Assembly: GCA_003971905.1 (NCBI GenBank)
Contig: RSEE01000016.1
Coordinates: 620,001-684,000 of the forward strand
Direction of reading: 5' to 3'
Origin: Moniliella sp. 'wahieum'
Taxonomy: Eukaryota; Basidiomycota; Moniliellomycetes; Moniliellales; Moniliellaceae
Length of the DNA stretch: 64,000 nucleotides
The translations under genes were made by a program, and so were the position numbers. The notes under the pieces are model-generated. The model saw only the letters and a program-made list of their open reading frames with translations, made no database searches and had not been told where the DNA came from. Shown in pieces: positions 35,364 through 46,368 of the stretch. Every line of letters begins with the position of its first letter. Position 1 is the first letter of the stretch.

Positions 35364-36119
35364 CTAAGCCTCCACCTCCACCTCCTCCATTTTCCCACCA
35401 TAATGGGCTTCCGAGACCAAGGAAGAGATACCGCCCTATTTAGAAAAAAGTCAGTGAATGTTGGGCAAATGGGTAGGAGAGGCCTGGGAGAGGGGAAAGC
35501 GCAACGTACAGTAATGATATAGGGTGCTTGTCGTGTTGGCACATCTCCCTCTTCAGCTCTTGGTGCGCCTGGTTCATCCTCTGGGAACTCTTCCGCCTCC
35601 ACGCGGAAGCGTAAGATTTCTCCGCGGCCAAGATAGGCGCGCTCTTCCTTGGGTACGTCCAGTGCGGCCATTTCGTTGTTGCCTTCGAGGCAGCGTCCAG
35701 GTCTTGGTCGGCCGCCTCGTCGACGGCGGCTGTGGAGCCCAGAACCAAGCGTTTTCGGAATGGTCGTATGCTCGTGGTGTGGGTATGAAAGCAGCCGGGA
35801 TGAGAATGTCGTCAAAGAAACCGAGGCTGACTTGATGCCGTGCGGGTCGACGTGGGAGATGCGGCCGACCAGAACTTCTCCGATGGCGGGGCGAACACAA
35901 CGAGGCGGAATTGGGTATGATAGTAGAATTTGCCCGCCCCGCGCACCTTCCTACGCCAGATGAGAGCACGTCGTGCACGCACACGCACAGCCCCACGCCA
36001 GCAATCACCCGGTTGGCATACTGTTCATTGATCGAGGCGACAATCGCTTCGTAGGGGGTGAGACGCTGGGCGGATGCGGGCGCTGCGATCACGTCCTCAA
36101 CCGTTGAGAGAACGAACAT
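35364..36119 (-). CDS. RNA polymerase III subunit RPC8 (Rpc25/POLR3H)
   Basis: Stalk subunit of RNA polymerase III, the counterpart of Rpb7, used in initiation on tRNA and 5S genes. Start MFVLSTVEDVIAAPASAQRL at 36119; then TPYEAIVASINEQYANRVIA, GVGLCVCVHDVL, YYHTQFRLVVF, IGEVLVGRISHVDPHGIK and the family hallmark VSLGFFDDILIPAAFIPTP followed by ENAWFW. The C-terminal OB part is RAYLGRGEILRFRVEAEEFP and RQAPYIIT, an intron (GTACGTTGCG...AAATAG, about 35442-35511), then GGISSLVSEAHYGGKMEEVE to the stop at 35364-35366. At least three frame breaks (about 35955, 35880, 35740). Its neighbour but two, RPC5, is another RNA polymerase III subunit. Confidence 0.9.
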
Positions 36120-36814
36120 GTCCGGTGCACTGCCCGGTCCGCACCGCGTCGTGGCGGTCGACGCGATTCGAGAGGAGGGGGTGAGGAAAGGAGGAAAGGG
36201 AGGCGGGGGTGGGCGTGGCCGGGAGGCTCTTCGCTCGGCCGCCGTCGAACTTGTTGACTTCAACGTAGAGACCTCAGTCTGAGGTCTGAGGCCAAAACGT
36301 TGTCGCAACGGGAGTAAAAAAAGCAGCGGACAGCGGACAGTGGGGGATTACCTAATACACAGTGGCAACGTTGTATTAATGGCAACGTTGTATTAATGGT
36401 TGAGAGATGAGAGCATGTCGTGCTTTGGGACGGCTAGCTTTTCCACGTTGTGGGTGTCAGAAACATCACTGGCTTTGCTCCTTCAGACCCCGGGTCCGGG
36501 ACGAAGGAGTAAGAACATCACAGGCTCGGTCTACCTTTCCATATGCGCCTACATCAACAATCGTTCCGTGGAAATAGCCCGCCATTCGCCACCAAGTCCC
36601 AGAAGCGCCGCAAAAGGAAGGTGAGGCTCTGAACACGTATGCAGTTTCCAGAGACCACGTGAGGTACAGCGACCCCATGACACTACATCCATCACCACGC
36701 CACTTGCCCTGATGGACCACCATTCGCATCGGCGATGGCGGTCAAACCAAGCCGGCAAAACTGATCAGAGTTGCACAGCGTGGTGCCGCAACATGCGGCA
36801 GCATCCCGATACCC
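36120..36814. other. Intergenic region RPC8 to SEC61 beta
   Basis: No gene is recognised. It contains a shared upstream motif AAAAAAAGCAGCGG (36316-36329), also found before RPC5, and a perfect 17-nt tandem duplication TGGCAACGTTGTATTAA at 36363-36396. A CTCAGTCTGAGGTCTGAGG dyad is at about 36271. Both flanking genes read leftward. Confidence 0.5.
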
Positions 36815-37315
36815 TTAGGCCTTGGTGAAGTAAGACGCGGCACGGCCCATCAGGTGCAGCAGCACAACCGAGAAAACGAAGGCGACCGACAGACCAAGGA
36901 CAACGACAGGGTCGCTGATAGAATCCAGTTAGCCCGCCCATTCTGCACATAAGAGGGAAAGGATGATGAGAACGCACATAACAAGACCAATGTTGTCGTC
37001 AGTGTAGAGCCTGAGCATGGTGTTGGAGCTGCCGCCGGCGCCGGCAGCACGCGTGCTGTTCGGGCGGTTGGCTGCCTGCTGAGCTGCCCTCCGGCTAAAT
37101 CAGACCAGAGCAGGACAAACCGCTATAATGTCAGTATATGGAGTCGTAATGACCAAAGGCAGAGACGTACCGCACGGCAGAGGACTTGCTGGCCGCGAGG
37201 GCAGCGAGGTTGGGTTGCGCACCGGTAGCCTTGGCGTCAGCCTTAGGGCGGGGAAGGAGGAGACACATGTCAGTTCAACGCGACACCGTGCAGCAGCGGG
37301 AAGAAGACGCACCAT
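36815..37315 (-). CDS. SEC61 beta subunit (Sbh1), ER translocon
   Basis: Tail-anchored subunit of the ER protein-conducting channel. Joined product: M, then ADAKATGAQPNLAALAASKS, SAVRRRAAQQAANRPNSTRA, AGAGGSSNTMLRLYTDDNIG, LVIDPVVVLGLSVAFVFSVV, LLHLMGRAASYFTKA. The MLRLYTDD block and the single C-terminal membrane segment are diagnostic. Introns by splice fit: 37242-37312 (leaving exon 1 with only the ATG as coding sequence), 37095-37170 and 36915-36977, all GT-AG and 63-76 nt. Unlike most genes here, no frame break is needed. It is head-to-head with TOM7. Confidence 0.93.
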
Positions 37316-37613
37316 CGTGTTGGAGTGGAGGGGGCAAGGGGGAGGGAGAAAGACAGGGAGCGGGCGGTGGGACGGACGACGGCGCCCAGCACGCCCACCA
37401 CGCGGAGACGATGAGGTGGAGCCTGGCGTCACGTGTGCGGCGGAAGGGCATTGGAGACGCCCGGGCGGTGATGCCCCCGCGCCGCCCACGCGGTCTTTCC
37501 TACCAGGCATGGGCGGAACCAAGTTTCGGAAGTATGTTTCGGCTGTGCCTTGCCACATACGGGAATCTACTTCCCCCTCGCGTTCCCCCGCCCCACCACC
37601 CCTTGTTTCCGCC
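37316..37613. promoter_or_regulatory. Bidirectional promoter SEC61B / TOM7
   Basis: Only 298 bases separate the ATG of SEC61 beta (-) from the ATG of TOM7 (+), so both promoters must share this segment or overlap. It is GC-rich with several purine tracts (GGGGGCAAGGGGGAGGG) and no clear TATA box. Both products are small tail-anchored or single-span translocase subunits. Confidence 0.55.
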
Positions 37614-37897
37614 ATGGCTTTCCTGTCTGAGGACCAGAAGGTATGAGTACTGCGTAGCCGGTGCGCACGACCCCACTCCCCCGCTGACTATCCCGCCAGG
37701 ACTACTCTCGCGTTTCATCGAGACCGGCAAGAGCATCCTCCACTATGGCTGGATCCCCTTTGTCCTCTACGTGGGCTACACCCGCTCCGTCCCCAGCCTA
37801 GCCTGATGAAGTAGTGCTCTCCGCTGCTTCCCCCCTCCGTGCGAGCTTGCTAACTGCTTTCATCCTCTGCTACAGACTCATCAGCCCACTGGCCTGA
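37614..37897 (+). CDS. TOM7: TOM7, mitochondrial import receptor complex subunit
   Basis: Small single-span subunit that modulates assembly of the TOM complex of the outer mitochondrial membrane. Exon 1 MAFLSEDQK (37614-37640); intron from GTATGAGTA to CCCGCCAG (about 37641-37699); exon 2 LLSRFIETGKSILHYGWIPF, VLYVGYTRSVP; intron GTAGTGCTC...CTACAG (about 37815-37875); last exon completes PSLMKLISPLA, with the stop at 37895-37897. The PSL(M/I)KLISPLA ending is the fungal TOM7 signature. One base appears to be missing at the exon 2 start and one at about 37796, which produces a false stop after SLA. About 55-60 residues, normal length. Confidence 0.88.
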
Positions 37898-38068
37898 CAC
37901 CATCCGTCTCACACGACGGCCATCTAGAGTCCATCTCCCTTGTATTCTAGTCCCGACTTCCCACTGCTCTACTCATTCTCTTGTTCTCACTCTGTGCAAG
38001 GGGTTTTCCAATCGACAAGGTCCTTGTCGCGTTGATGGATTAGCGACGGGGACAACACAGGTGATCGA
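37898..38068. other. Short convergent spacer TOM7 / RPC5
   Basis: Tail-to-tail spacer of 171 bases with nothing recognised. Confidence 0.4.
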
Positions 38069-39189
38069 TCAGAAGTAGTCGGAGGGCAACGCAGTACATG
38101 CCAGACTGCTCTTGTCCTTGGCGTACAAGCGGGCCTCTCGTGCCTCTTGTGATGCCAGCGACTGGAGGCAACGCGGGAATACACCTGTCAGTCTGAGAGA
38201 GCCATAGGAAAACAAAAAAACAAAGGAAGAAGCTTGACGCACCTGTTCTGTGTTCCATTTCAGGTCCATCCACGGTTCTTGCTCGGCCTCCAGGAGAGGG
38301 GCAAGAATTTGTTCGCGCGAGGGGCACCAGGGCGGTGAAACTGGCCCCTCGACTATCGGCTGCTTGCTCACGAAGAGAGACTGTGATACTTCGCCCCTTG
38401 GCAGCGTTGGAAGTGGAAGAAGGCTCATCCGTCCCTCGCTGGGCCGCATCGTTCAAGTCGAGGTAATGCAAGGACGGACGAAGCTGGTGGACACTGTCCA
38501 AACTTGACAAGTGCAGAGCGCCTAAAGAGTTAAGTTAGTCATTGAATTGAATCCGTCTCGGAAACAGGAGGGAGTTGATAACGAACCTTCGTGCATGACG
38601 CCCACAAAGTAGCGTGTTGCATTAGGCACCAAGGTCGACTGCAGTCGGATCTTGTCGAGTTTTTTACCGCGAGGGCGGGTGGAGGCCGCGACGCCTCCGA
38701 GGAAAACAGATTCGTCGTCGGAATCTAGCTCTTTCTTGACCCGCGCCTTCTTTGGTGCTGCGGCAGCAACAACGTTCGCCCCCATCTCCTGGCCCGCTTC
38801 GGAATTGTACACTTTGGGTCTCGTGTCGAGGGGCACATCGACTTCCACCCAGTTGGCGCGCGGGCGCCAACGCGCCGCCAAGGATAAGTTTCGTTCGGCG
38901 GCCGAAGGGGGCATGGGAACGCTATCCCCGGCTGGATAGTTAGGATACTGGAACAGCGAGAGCGACTGCTTCGACCCATACGCCGAGGCACGAGAGAGGT
39001 AGACTGGAATCGAAGTCACCCCTTCCTCGTCCTCCTCTTCCTCCTCCGACTCGCTCACCACCTCCACCCCAACCAGTGGGTCCATGGCGGATGGGGCAGG
39101 GAGGGCGTCCATTTCGACATCGGACGAGTCGGCTCGGCGGTCTCGGCGGCGGGCGCGTTGCGGAAGAGAGGTGGGGCGTCGCTGGACAT
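38069..39189 (-). CDS. RNA polymerase III subunit RPC5 (Rpc37/POLR3E, Sin-like)
   Basis: Forms the Rpc37-Rpc53 subcomplex used in RNA polymerase III initiation, termination and re-initiation. The probable start MSSDAPPLFRNAPAAETA is at 39189, with one frame break before ADSSDVEMDALPAPSAMDPL. Family blocks: acidic SESEEEEEDEE, IPVYLSRA, SLFQYPNYPAGD, VEVDVPLDTRPKVYNSEAGQ, TLVPNATRYFVGVMHEG, then across intron 38522-38586 ALHLSSLDSVHQLRPSLHYL. Another break falls near 38330-38400. LLEAEQEPWMDLKWNTEQ precedes a second intron (38162-38242), and the gene ends SLACTALPSDYF at 38069. The upstream region carries the A-run/GCAGCGG motif shared with RPC8. Confidence 0.82.
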
Positions 39190-39548
39190 GTCCAAGAGTG
39201 AGGGCGGGGGATGGTCGCGTCGAAAAAAAAAGCAGCGGCAAACCCAGCTGGACGCTGGACAGCACTGCTACATTTCAAATGGCTGCTACCCAGCAAAAAG
39301 GCATCAGTAACGCAAGAGCCCTGAGATTGGCCGTACTATTTACATATAACGCACGCCCAACCACCGCAACCACACCCGCTGGCCCCCAGCGCTCCATGTA
39401 TGGCCTGAAACACAAAGCACCACCACCTACCCATCCTCCGTTCCAGCAACAACTACCATTAGATAGACACATGAACAAAGAGCAAGACAACGCCAACGGC
39501 ATCTTTTTGATTGGGGCAAGAGAGCGGAAGGGGGGGGGTTGGAGCGCA
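39190..39548. other. Intergenic region RPC5 to VPS8
   Basis: RPC5 5' flank and VPS8 3' flank, both genes reading leftward. It holds AAAAAAAGCAGCGG at 39225-39238, about 40 bases before the RPC5 ATG. No gene is seen. Confidence 0.5.
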
Positions 39549-42500
39549 TCATGCCGGCGGCGCAACCAGCGAGTTGGATCGTAACAGCACGGGTGGGTCG
39601 CGCGGAACGAGCGAGGCGGGCGCACAGGCCAAATGCCATGCCTGTCCATTGCGCGCGAGCAGCACCGGAGCCGAAACGGGCAAGCGCACCATCTCAGTCC
39701 CGCGGCAGGCGCCGTCGGCCGTTGCGGACGCTGGTCGGCCCGGCCAGGCGCTCCCCAGCCCGTCCAGGTCGGCCGCGGACGGTGAGGTGGTGGTGCGGCG
39801 AATCGGTCCGGGGGGGCAAGGTGAAGTAATCGGTGATGGCCGCCGAGGCGTGAGGGTGAGGGTGGGACAAGAGAGGACCACCATTGCCGGCGCGACGACG
39901 ATCGTCCGATCCGTCGTCGGGTTTGAGCCCGTGCCGATGGTTGTCTCGCAAGGGGCCTTGCCCTTGTCGATCGCTGGGCTCGGCAGTCCGTCGAGGTAAG
40001 GTGCCGAGTTGCGCTTGGGCAGGCTCAACACGCTCCCCCGTGCCGTCACCACCGACGGCCGCCGTGGTTCCTGTGGGCTGGCGAGCGGGGGGAAACTGGT
40101 GGAGACAGGCGGGACGCCCGTGTGGGCACGCCCAGTAGGGAAAGAGACCTCTGGGGAGTTGACGACCCGTTCCTGGAAGGCCAGGCGTCAAGGACGGGGT
40201 CCAAGTCCCATTCCATTCCATTCCCATTCCCGCTCCCGCTCCCGTTCCCATCCCCATCCCCATTCGCATTCACATTGCCACTTCCATTTCCGGTCCCGTT
40301 GAGACTGGGCGAGAGAGGCGGGATGCCTAAGACGGGTGCGTCCAAGCTGGAAGGCGAGGAATAAAAGACGGGGAGACCACAACGGGCACACGAAGCTTTG
40401 TTCGGTTCCTGCTGGGGACGCCATCCGCTCCGACGCGCCCGGACCAGGCGTCAAACGCATCCGCCTCGTCCCTTTGCACCGCCCTCCGCGCCATATCCAA
40501 CTCGTCTGCCCGCGCACGGTACGCAGAGGCGATGGCTTGAACGATAGGCCGAATGTCGGCCGCGTACCGTACGCGGGAGGCTGGATAAGCCACCGCAAAG
40601 GCGCTACCTCTTTGCTTTCGGTCTCTTGGGGCGACGTATCCATACCGTCGCCCCAAAGAGCATGGATCAGAGCAGGGAAAGAGACCTGTTGCCCTACGGG
40701 AGCAGCCAAGATGGACGCCACCGTCTGCTCGGTCAGCTCGGCGGCGGCGGCAGCGGCCGGGTGTTCTTGCGTCCCATGCTGCGCTGGGCCAGGGCGACCA
40801 TATGGTTCAAACTGACCAGCGCGGCAACCAGCCGCGTCCATCGGTCTGATGAAGGAGGTTGCCCAGACACCGTTGACGCTTCGGCCGTCGTGATGATCCC
40901 CACGGCTCCAGCAAACGAAGAGCGTAACGCTTCGATCGAATCGCGTAGCGTCACTTCTCGTTCGCTCATTTGCAGCGCCACGGCCGCCGCCACACTCTGT
41001 CCCACCTCTGCGACAATCTTGTCGAGCATATCAATGCCCCATCGGGCCCATGCACCGCATTCGACGCCCATACCAACGCGTTGTAGACGTGGTCCTCCTC
41101 CGCCACAGTCACCACATGGTCCAAGTCAAACGTGCCCGGCGCAGAGGCCTGAAGAACATTCAACAAAGCCCCCGGCACCAGTCCGCTAACCAAGCTGATG
41201 TACAAATTGCCCGCGTCGGGGGAAGACGGTGGGGGGTCAAGGTGGCGCCTAAAGCTACCACGCCTGCCGAAGCGTGGGAAGCCGCTTTGGCTGCCTCGGC
41301 CGCTTCGGCCGCAGCAAGTCCTGATCATCTTGGACTCGCCCCGTAGGTGGCTCGGGTGCAGCCCACGGAAAGTAGCATGCCAGATAGGCCAGTTGGGTAG
41401 TCTCGGGGGCACTGCTAAGAAGCGAATCGAGAACGGCACTTTGCTGCGCAGACGCCACGTCGTCCATCAAGATGGCCGTTGTGCCACATCCAGCACCACC
41501 AACGTTCCAGCTGCGAGGCCAGCTGCTGCTCCAGCAAGGTACGCCGTGGGTCGTCACGAGGACACTGTGCAAAGATGGTTCGAATGTCGGTAAAGAACGA
41601 GGTGGGATCAACCTCCTCGGTGCCCGTCGTGCCCACCGTTGCGGTCGTGCCGACGCGCGAAGTAAATCCTTGCTCGGCCTGGGCGTTTTGCAGCACAAGG
41701 CCCAAGAGTTTGTCCCACACTTTGGCACGGCGGTAACAGCGAGCGAGCAGGCGGGTAAATCCGGCCGCTTCAAACAGAGGGATGAGGGACTCGATGCCGC
41801 CTGCAACCGAATTGGCCAGTAAACTCTCGGCGGCCAGTTCGCGGTCGGCTAGGGTGTCTTCCTCGCCATGCGAAGAAAGACGCTGGAGAATGGCCTTGAC
41901 CGCTTCGGGGGAAAGGGTGATGAACTGGGGGTATTTGGGCGTGTTACGGGCGATAAAAATGTCGATCAGCAACCCGGTTGTAGTGCTGGCGGCGTCCGGG
42001 CCGTTGGACCCAGCCGGGCGGGACACCCGCCTCGCAGAAATGGTGAGCAAGACATCGGTGATCTGTTGTCGCGTAATGACCGCCGTATCGGTCTCGTCCA
42101 AGTACGAGTCCTCCATGGCCAGATCAATCACGTCCAGCAACGCTTCCGCATCGAGGGAAAGAAGGATGTGGAGCAGAGGATAGCCAACGGGTGTAGTTGG
42201 GTGCTCGGATGGGCGGTCCGAAGACGAGGAGGAGTGGGGGGGCAGAGTGGGTGCAGACTGAGCCCAGTGAGCATCAGTCGGAGCAAACAAGGTGTGGTAG
42301 ATCTGAGCGCGTGCCTCACTCGCCAACGGTTCGCCGAGCGGCCGTTGACTGGGGTACTGGCGCCCGACCAGGCTGACCGAGAGGTAGGAAAAGATCTTGT
42401 ACGCATTGGCCCGGCGCTCCTCTTCCGCCGCCTCATTCGCCTCGAGATGGAGGAGACGCCGGACAAGGTCGCCCAGCTCGACCAGCGGGGCAGCAAAGTC

Positions 42501-45500
42501 GTGCAGGCCCTGATTGAGGACGTAGACCAACGCATACAGTCCATGGGTTTGGCATACGCCCAAGACCTGATCCAGGTCCAAACAGGTGACCTGCACGTGC
42601 CACACCAGCCGCGCCGCCTCGTCGTACTCCCCCCGGGCGGTATGGAAGGTAAGCAACCGTTGAACCACTTCGGGCGGCAAGGTGGCCATGCGACTCGCCA
42701 GGATAAACCGCTCCATTTGCGCCACAAACAAGTCTTCGATCCCGGCGTTGGTGTAGCGTTCGTACAGGTCCGACCAGAGGAACTGCGTGTCGCCCAGGTC
42801 GAGGCAAGCCTCAGCGCACGTACGTGCCAACAACTCGAAAAATTCCGTCCGGTCCACCCCGCGGCCATCGAGACTGACATGGGTCGAGTCACGGAAACGT
42901 TCTTCGCTGAACGCGTAGGCTGCAGATGCCTGCATCAGCTCGAGCAGGCGCCCACCGACGCGCTCATGCCGTTCCTCCGTGGTGCGGGGGAGCCCGTAAC
43001 TAAAGAACGGATGGGCGCCTAGGTAGTACGCCGTGGCCAAGCGGATCGCAGAGATAAAGTTGCCCTGGGACACCAGCGCCAGCAAGTGGTCCGCCCATGA
43101 CAGCAGCGTGCCTACAGCGACTTGGCTAGCCGTCTTTGGTTTGGGGGGGGGGAAGGTCAGCGATAAGGACTGGGCACAAACAAGGGGGGGGGGGGGGGGG
43201 GGGGGGGGTGAAACGTACCAAAACAAACACCCTGTGTCCCGCAATTGCCAAGCTCATCCCGATCGACGAAGCGGGTCGATGGAGGGTAAGGGTGGGTCCC
43301 GCAGTACCGGGACGGGGGCAGCCAAGGATGGGCGAGTACTTCAGAGAGCGGGTGCGGGCGAGGGGCAGTGTGGCGCAACGCATGCACTTGCGTATCAAAC
43401 AAGGAAAATGTAGAAGCGCCCACGATGAGCAAGAGCTCGGGGTCGAGCCAACGGAGTGCCAGCGGGGCTTCGGGAAGAGACACGAGGTCGTGCTCAATCA
43501 GTTCCACATGTTCACCTTGAGCGCTGCCGGAGGAATCCCCCACGGGCCGTCGTGCGGCAGCAACCGACAGTTCGAGTAGAGTTAGCTCAGTGCCCAGCGT
43601 ACACGCAAGTGTCGGCCGCTTGCCTTCGGCCGCCGGGCGCCATGCCACGGCCGCAGCCAAGACAGCTGGACTGGTGGGAGACGACCCGGAAGGCGGTACG
43701 TGGGGGGCTTTGTGTCGCCACCACGTTCGGGCGACTGGCTTGATCGCACAGAGCACCACTTTGTCCGGGGCAGCGATGGCAATGAAGAGGTGGCCATCGC
43801 TCAGTGAGAAGCAGTGCCGAGCGGGAGAGCGGCCATGTCGAGGATGGTGGAATGAGATTCGGAAGAAGACGAGGCAGGGTAGCGACCAAAGATGCGGAGT
43901 GTGTCGTTAGAACTGACCCCCAGAATCTTTCCCAGCGAATGGTAGAATGCCAGTCCAGTGTGGTCCGCCGAGACGATGGCAGTGTGCCGCGCTCCCAGGA
44001 AGGACAGACGCACAATCCGCGAGCCCGCCAGATGGCCTTCCCTTCGACCGCTGCGAACTGCACTGAGCAGAACGGGGGCAACGTGCCGCGCAGGATCGAG
44101 GTTTGGCCAGGTCCCAGAGAACAATGTGTCCATTGGAATGGCCCACTCCTACAAAGGTGCCATCGTGAGAAAGGAGAGCGCTGTCACTTCTCCTGGGGCG
44201 TCGGCCGCTTGTTTGCCCGCCAAGAGAAGGTGGGCATGAAGATGCTGCGCATACGTAAAGACAAATGTCTCGCCCGACGTGAGACCCACCGCGATGAGCC
44301 CATGCGAGGTCAATGGCCGTCGGCGTTGCCCGAGCTCGTGCGGTGGGTCGAGACCTTGGTGGGCAGTGTCGAGACGAGCTTCGTATTCTTGCTCTGCCAT
44401 CACCTCCGTCTCACGTGCGCTGCGCCGCGGGGAGGGGGAGGGAAGACGGCCCGGTTGACTTGACGCATGGTGGACCAGTGAAATAGGTCTTGTTGTCGAG
44501 CGCGAGCAGATGTGCACCGGCACCTTGGGTCAGGGGCACGCCCTTGCCATCAAATGCACGACTGTCAAACTCTTGGGAAACTGTCCTTGGCTCTTGTCGG
44601 CATCCAAGGGCAAGGAGGTGTGCACAGCGTTAGCCGTAGCAAACGAAAGGATACTGGTTACGCTCCCCCTTCGGCTCAAGGGCGCCTCTGGAGCACCCCA
44701 CGGGTAAAACCGGTTGGAAGGAAGAGCAGAGGTGCCAAGGGTAGAAACGCTCCCGCTGCGAGGGCGGGAGGAAGAAACGTTCTCCTCGGTCCGAACACTG
44801 GTGCTACTGGGTGCACGAGAACGGGTGCGGGAGCCAGAACGAGAACGGGAACGGGAACGGGAGCGGGAGCGGGAACGAGTACGATCTGCTGAGACCGATG
44901 GGGCCGAGAGAGAAGCGGCACTGCTATTGGCACGGGTGCTCGTATCCGACACGAGCGGAGCCGCTCGCAAACGCATTAAGGCCGGAAATTCTTTGGGTCG
45001 TTGCCGATCGGCGCGAATCTTGTCGGAGCGGACGTGGGAATGGGCAAACTTTGGTCCAGCCCGGTCACCCACCCTGGGGCTGGGGCCGGAGCTGGGGCTG
45101 GGGCCGGATCTGGGTCCGGGACCGATGTGGATGAGGGCGATGGAGATGGTGTGCGGATACTGCGTCCCGAATTGGCTTGTGGAGACAGAGGCATAGCCTG
45201 CTCCCCAGAGGGTTTGGGGGGAGGGTTGGATTTGGGACATGTGGTGGTGAAGGAGGGCGGGGGGACGTCTGCTCCAATGTCGCGGAGAAGCGACCTTACC
45301 CCTGAGGAGGCCGAGAGATGGGGAGGCAGAAGAGGGGCCGCGGCAGCCTCTGCTACAGGCGGGGACCGCGGAGGCGCCGGAAGGTCGGGCGTAAGTTGGA
45401 CAGGAGACAGGCTCTTGGGCGGCAACTGCGGCGACGGCGATGTAGCATGCGAAGTGACGGATACTGGGGCAGCACTGGGGCCGGGCTGGACGGCAGATCT

Positions 45501-46035
45501 TGATCTTGCGAAGGATGAGAACCATCCGACTCTTGCGGCTCCTGCGATAGATCGACAGATGCGACAGATGCGAGTCCTCCGATACGGCCTCCGTGTCGGC
45601 ATCGGATCCAAGGACGTCCTTGAGCTCAGCGAGATAGGCATCGTCCCCATCGTCTTCGTCGGACAGGGGAGCGGCGTGTCCATTGGGCAGGCGAGGAGGA
45701 GGACAGATCGGACATCGGCCGATTGCAGGTCGATCGACCCTTGGTCCAGGTCATCCGACCCGTCCGACTCGCCTGACACATCTGACCCAGCGCGTGCACA
45801 GCGCTGGTGCTGGTGCTGGAGTTGGTTCGGGTGCTGGTGCTGGTGCTGGAAGGGCGGCCCAGGCGGAGGTGCATCGGTGGGCTGGAGGAGCGGGCAAGAG
45901 CGGGAGAAGAAGCAGCGATGGGAGGGCTGCCAACGCCATTGGCAGGCCGGGAGGCGCGCGGGGTCCTCTGCGTCGGCCGAAGCGTCGAAAGGATGTCGGC
46001 CAGGTCGCGCTCGTAGCGCCGTCTTCGTCGGCCAT
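39549..46035 (-). CDS. VPS8: VPS8, CORVET tethering complex subunit
   Basis: Rab5-effector subunit of the endosomal CORVET tether. Start at 46035 (MADEDG, then after one break RYERDLADILSTLRPTQRTP). A long disordered Ser/Pro/Arg region follows (SRSRSRS at about 44830-44880). The beta-propeller is seen as HGLIAVGLTSGETFVFTY, EVTALSF, VGVGHSNGHIVLWDLAKP and IVSADHTGLAFYHSLGKILG. After an intron (about 43130-43218) comes the helical solenoid: NFISAIRLATAYYLGAHPFF, RFILASRMATLPPEVVQRLL, WHVQVTCLDLDQVLGVCQTH, NQGLHDFAAPLVELGDLVRR, NAYKIFSYLSVSLVGRQYPS and LLHILLSLDAEALLDVIDLA. C-terminal pieces (YAADIRPIVQAIASAYRARA, then Ser/Asn/Gly-rich) run to LVAPPA-stop at 39549. I see no RING motif. About ten frame breaks. 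About 2,100 residues, longer than typical owing to disordered ends. Confidence 0.82.
43184..43208 (+). repeat. 25-nt G homopolymer (poly-C on VPS8 sense strand)
   Basis: An uninterrupted run of 25 G. On the VPS8 strand it is C25 beginning 10 nt after the intron donor (GTACGTTTCA then C25). The true length is uncertain because such runs are hard to sequence. Confidence 0.9.
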
Positions 46036-46368
46036 GGCCAGTGCGGAAGAGGCAGCGGGACGCGGGGAACGAGGGGGCGGGGGCGTGAGGCGAGCAGCGA
46101 GCGTGTTGGCGTGGCGTCGGCGGAGGCGGAGGCGTAGCGCGCGCTCCCCGCTCCACCGCCAGCACCCGATAATCGCAGCTGCCGCCTCTCGCCTCCCTGC
46201 CGCCCCGCTCGCACCGGGCGGAATGCCCCGGCGGAATCACCCCTGCTGTGGGTAGTTGCGCTGGCCAGCTATACCAGGTAGGTGATGCCCTCTCCCGCCT
46301 CCTTGCCAGCACCGCCGCCACCCACACCACCACCAACCACCACCACCACCACCACCACCGCCACCACC
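46036..46368. promoter_or_regulatory. Bidirectional promoter VPS8 / TAF7
   Basis: 333 bases between the ATG of VPS8 (-) and that of TAF7 (+). The TAF7 side ends in a (CAC)n microsatellite (about 46310-46368) running directly into a good start context ACCACCATGG. No other gene is seen. Confidence 0.5.

Noticed and set aside
41868..43022. 384-codon plus-strand open frame
   Set aside because: Antisense shadow of the VPS8 solenoid, which has clear family motifs.
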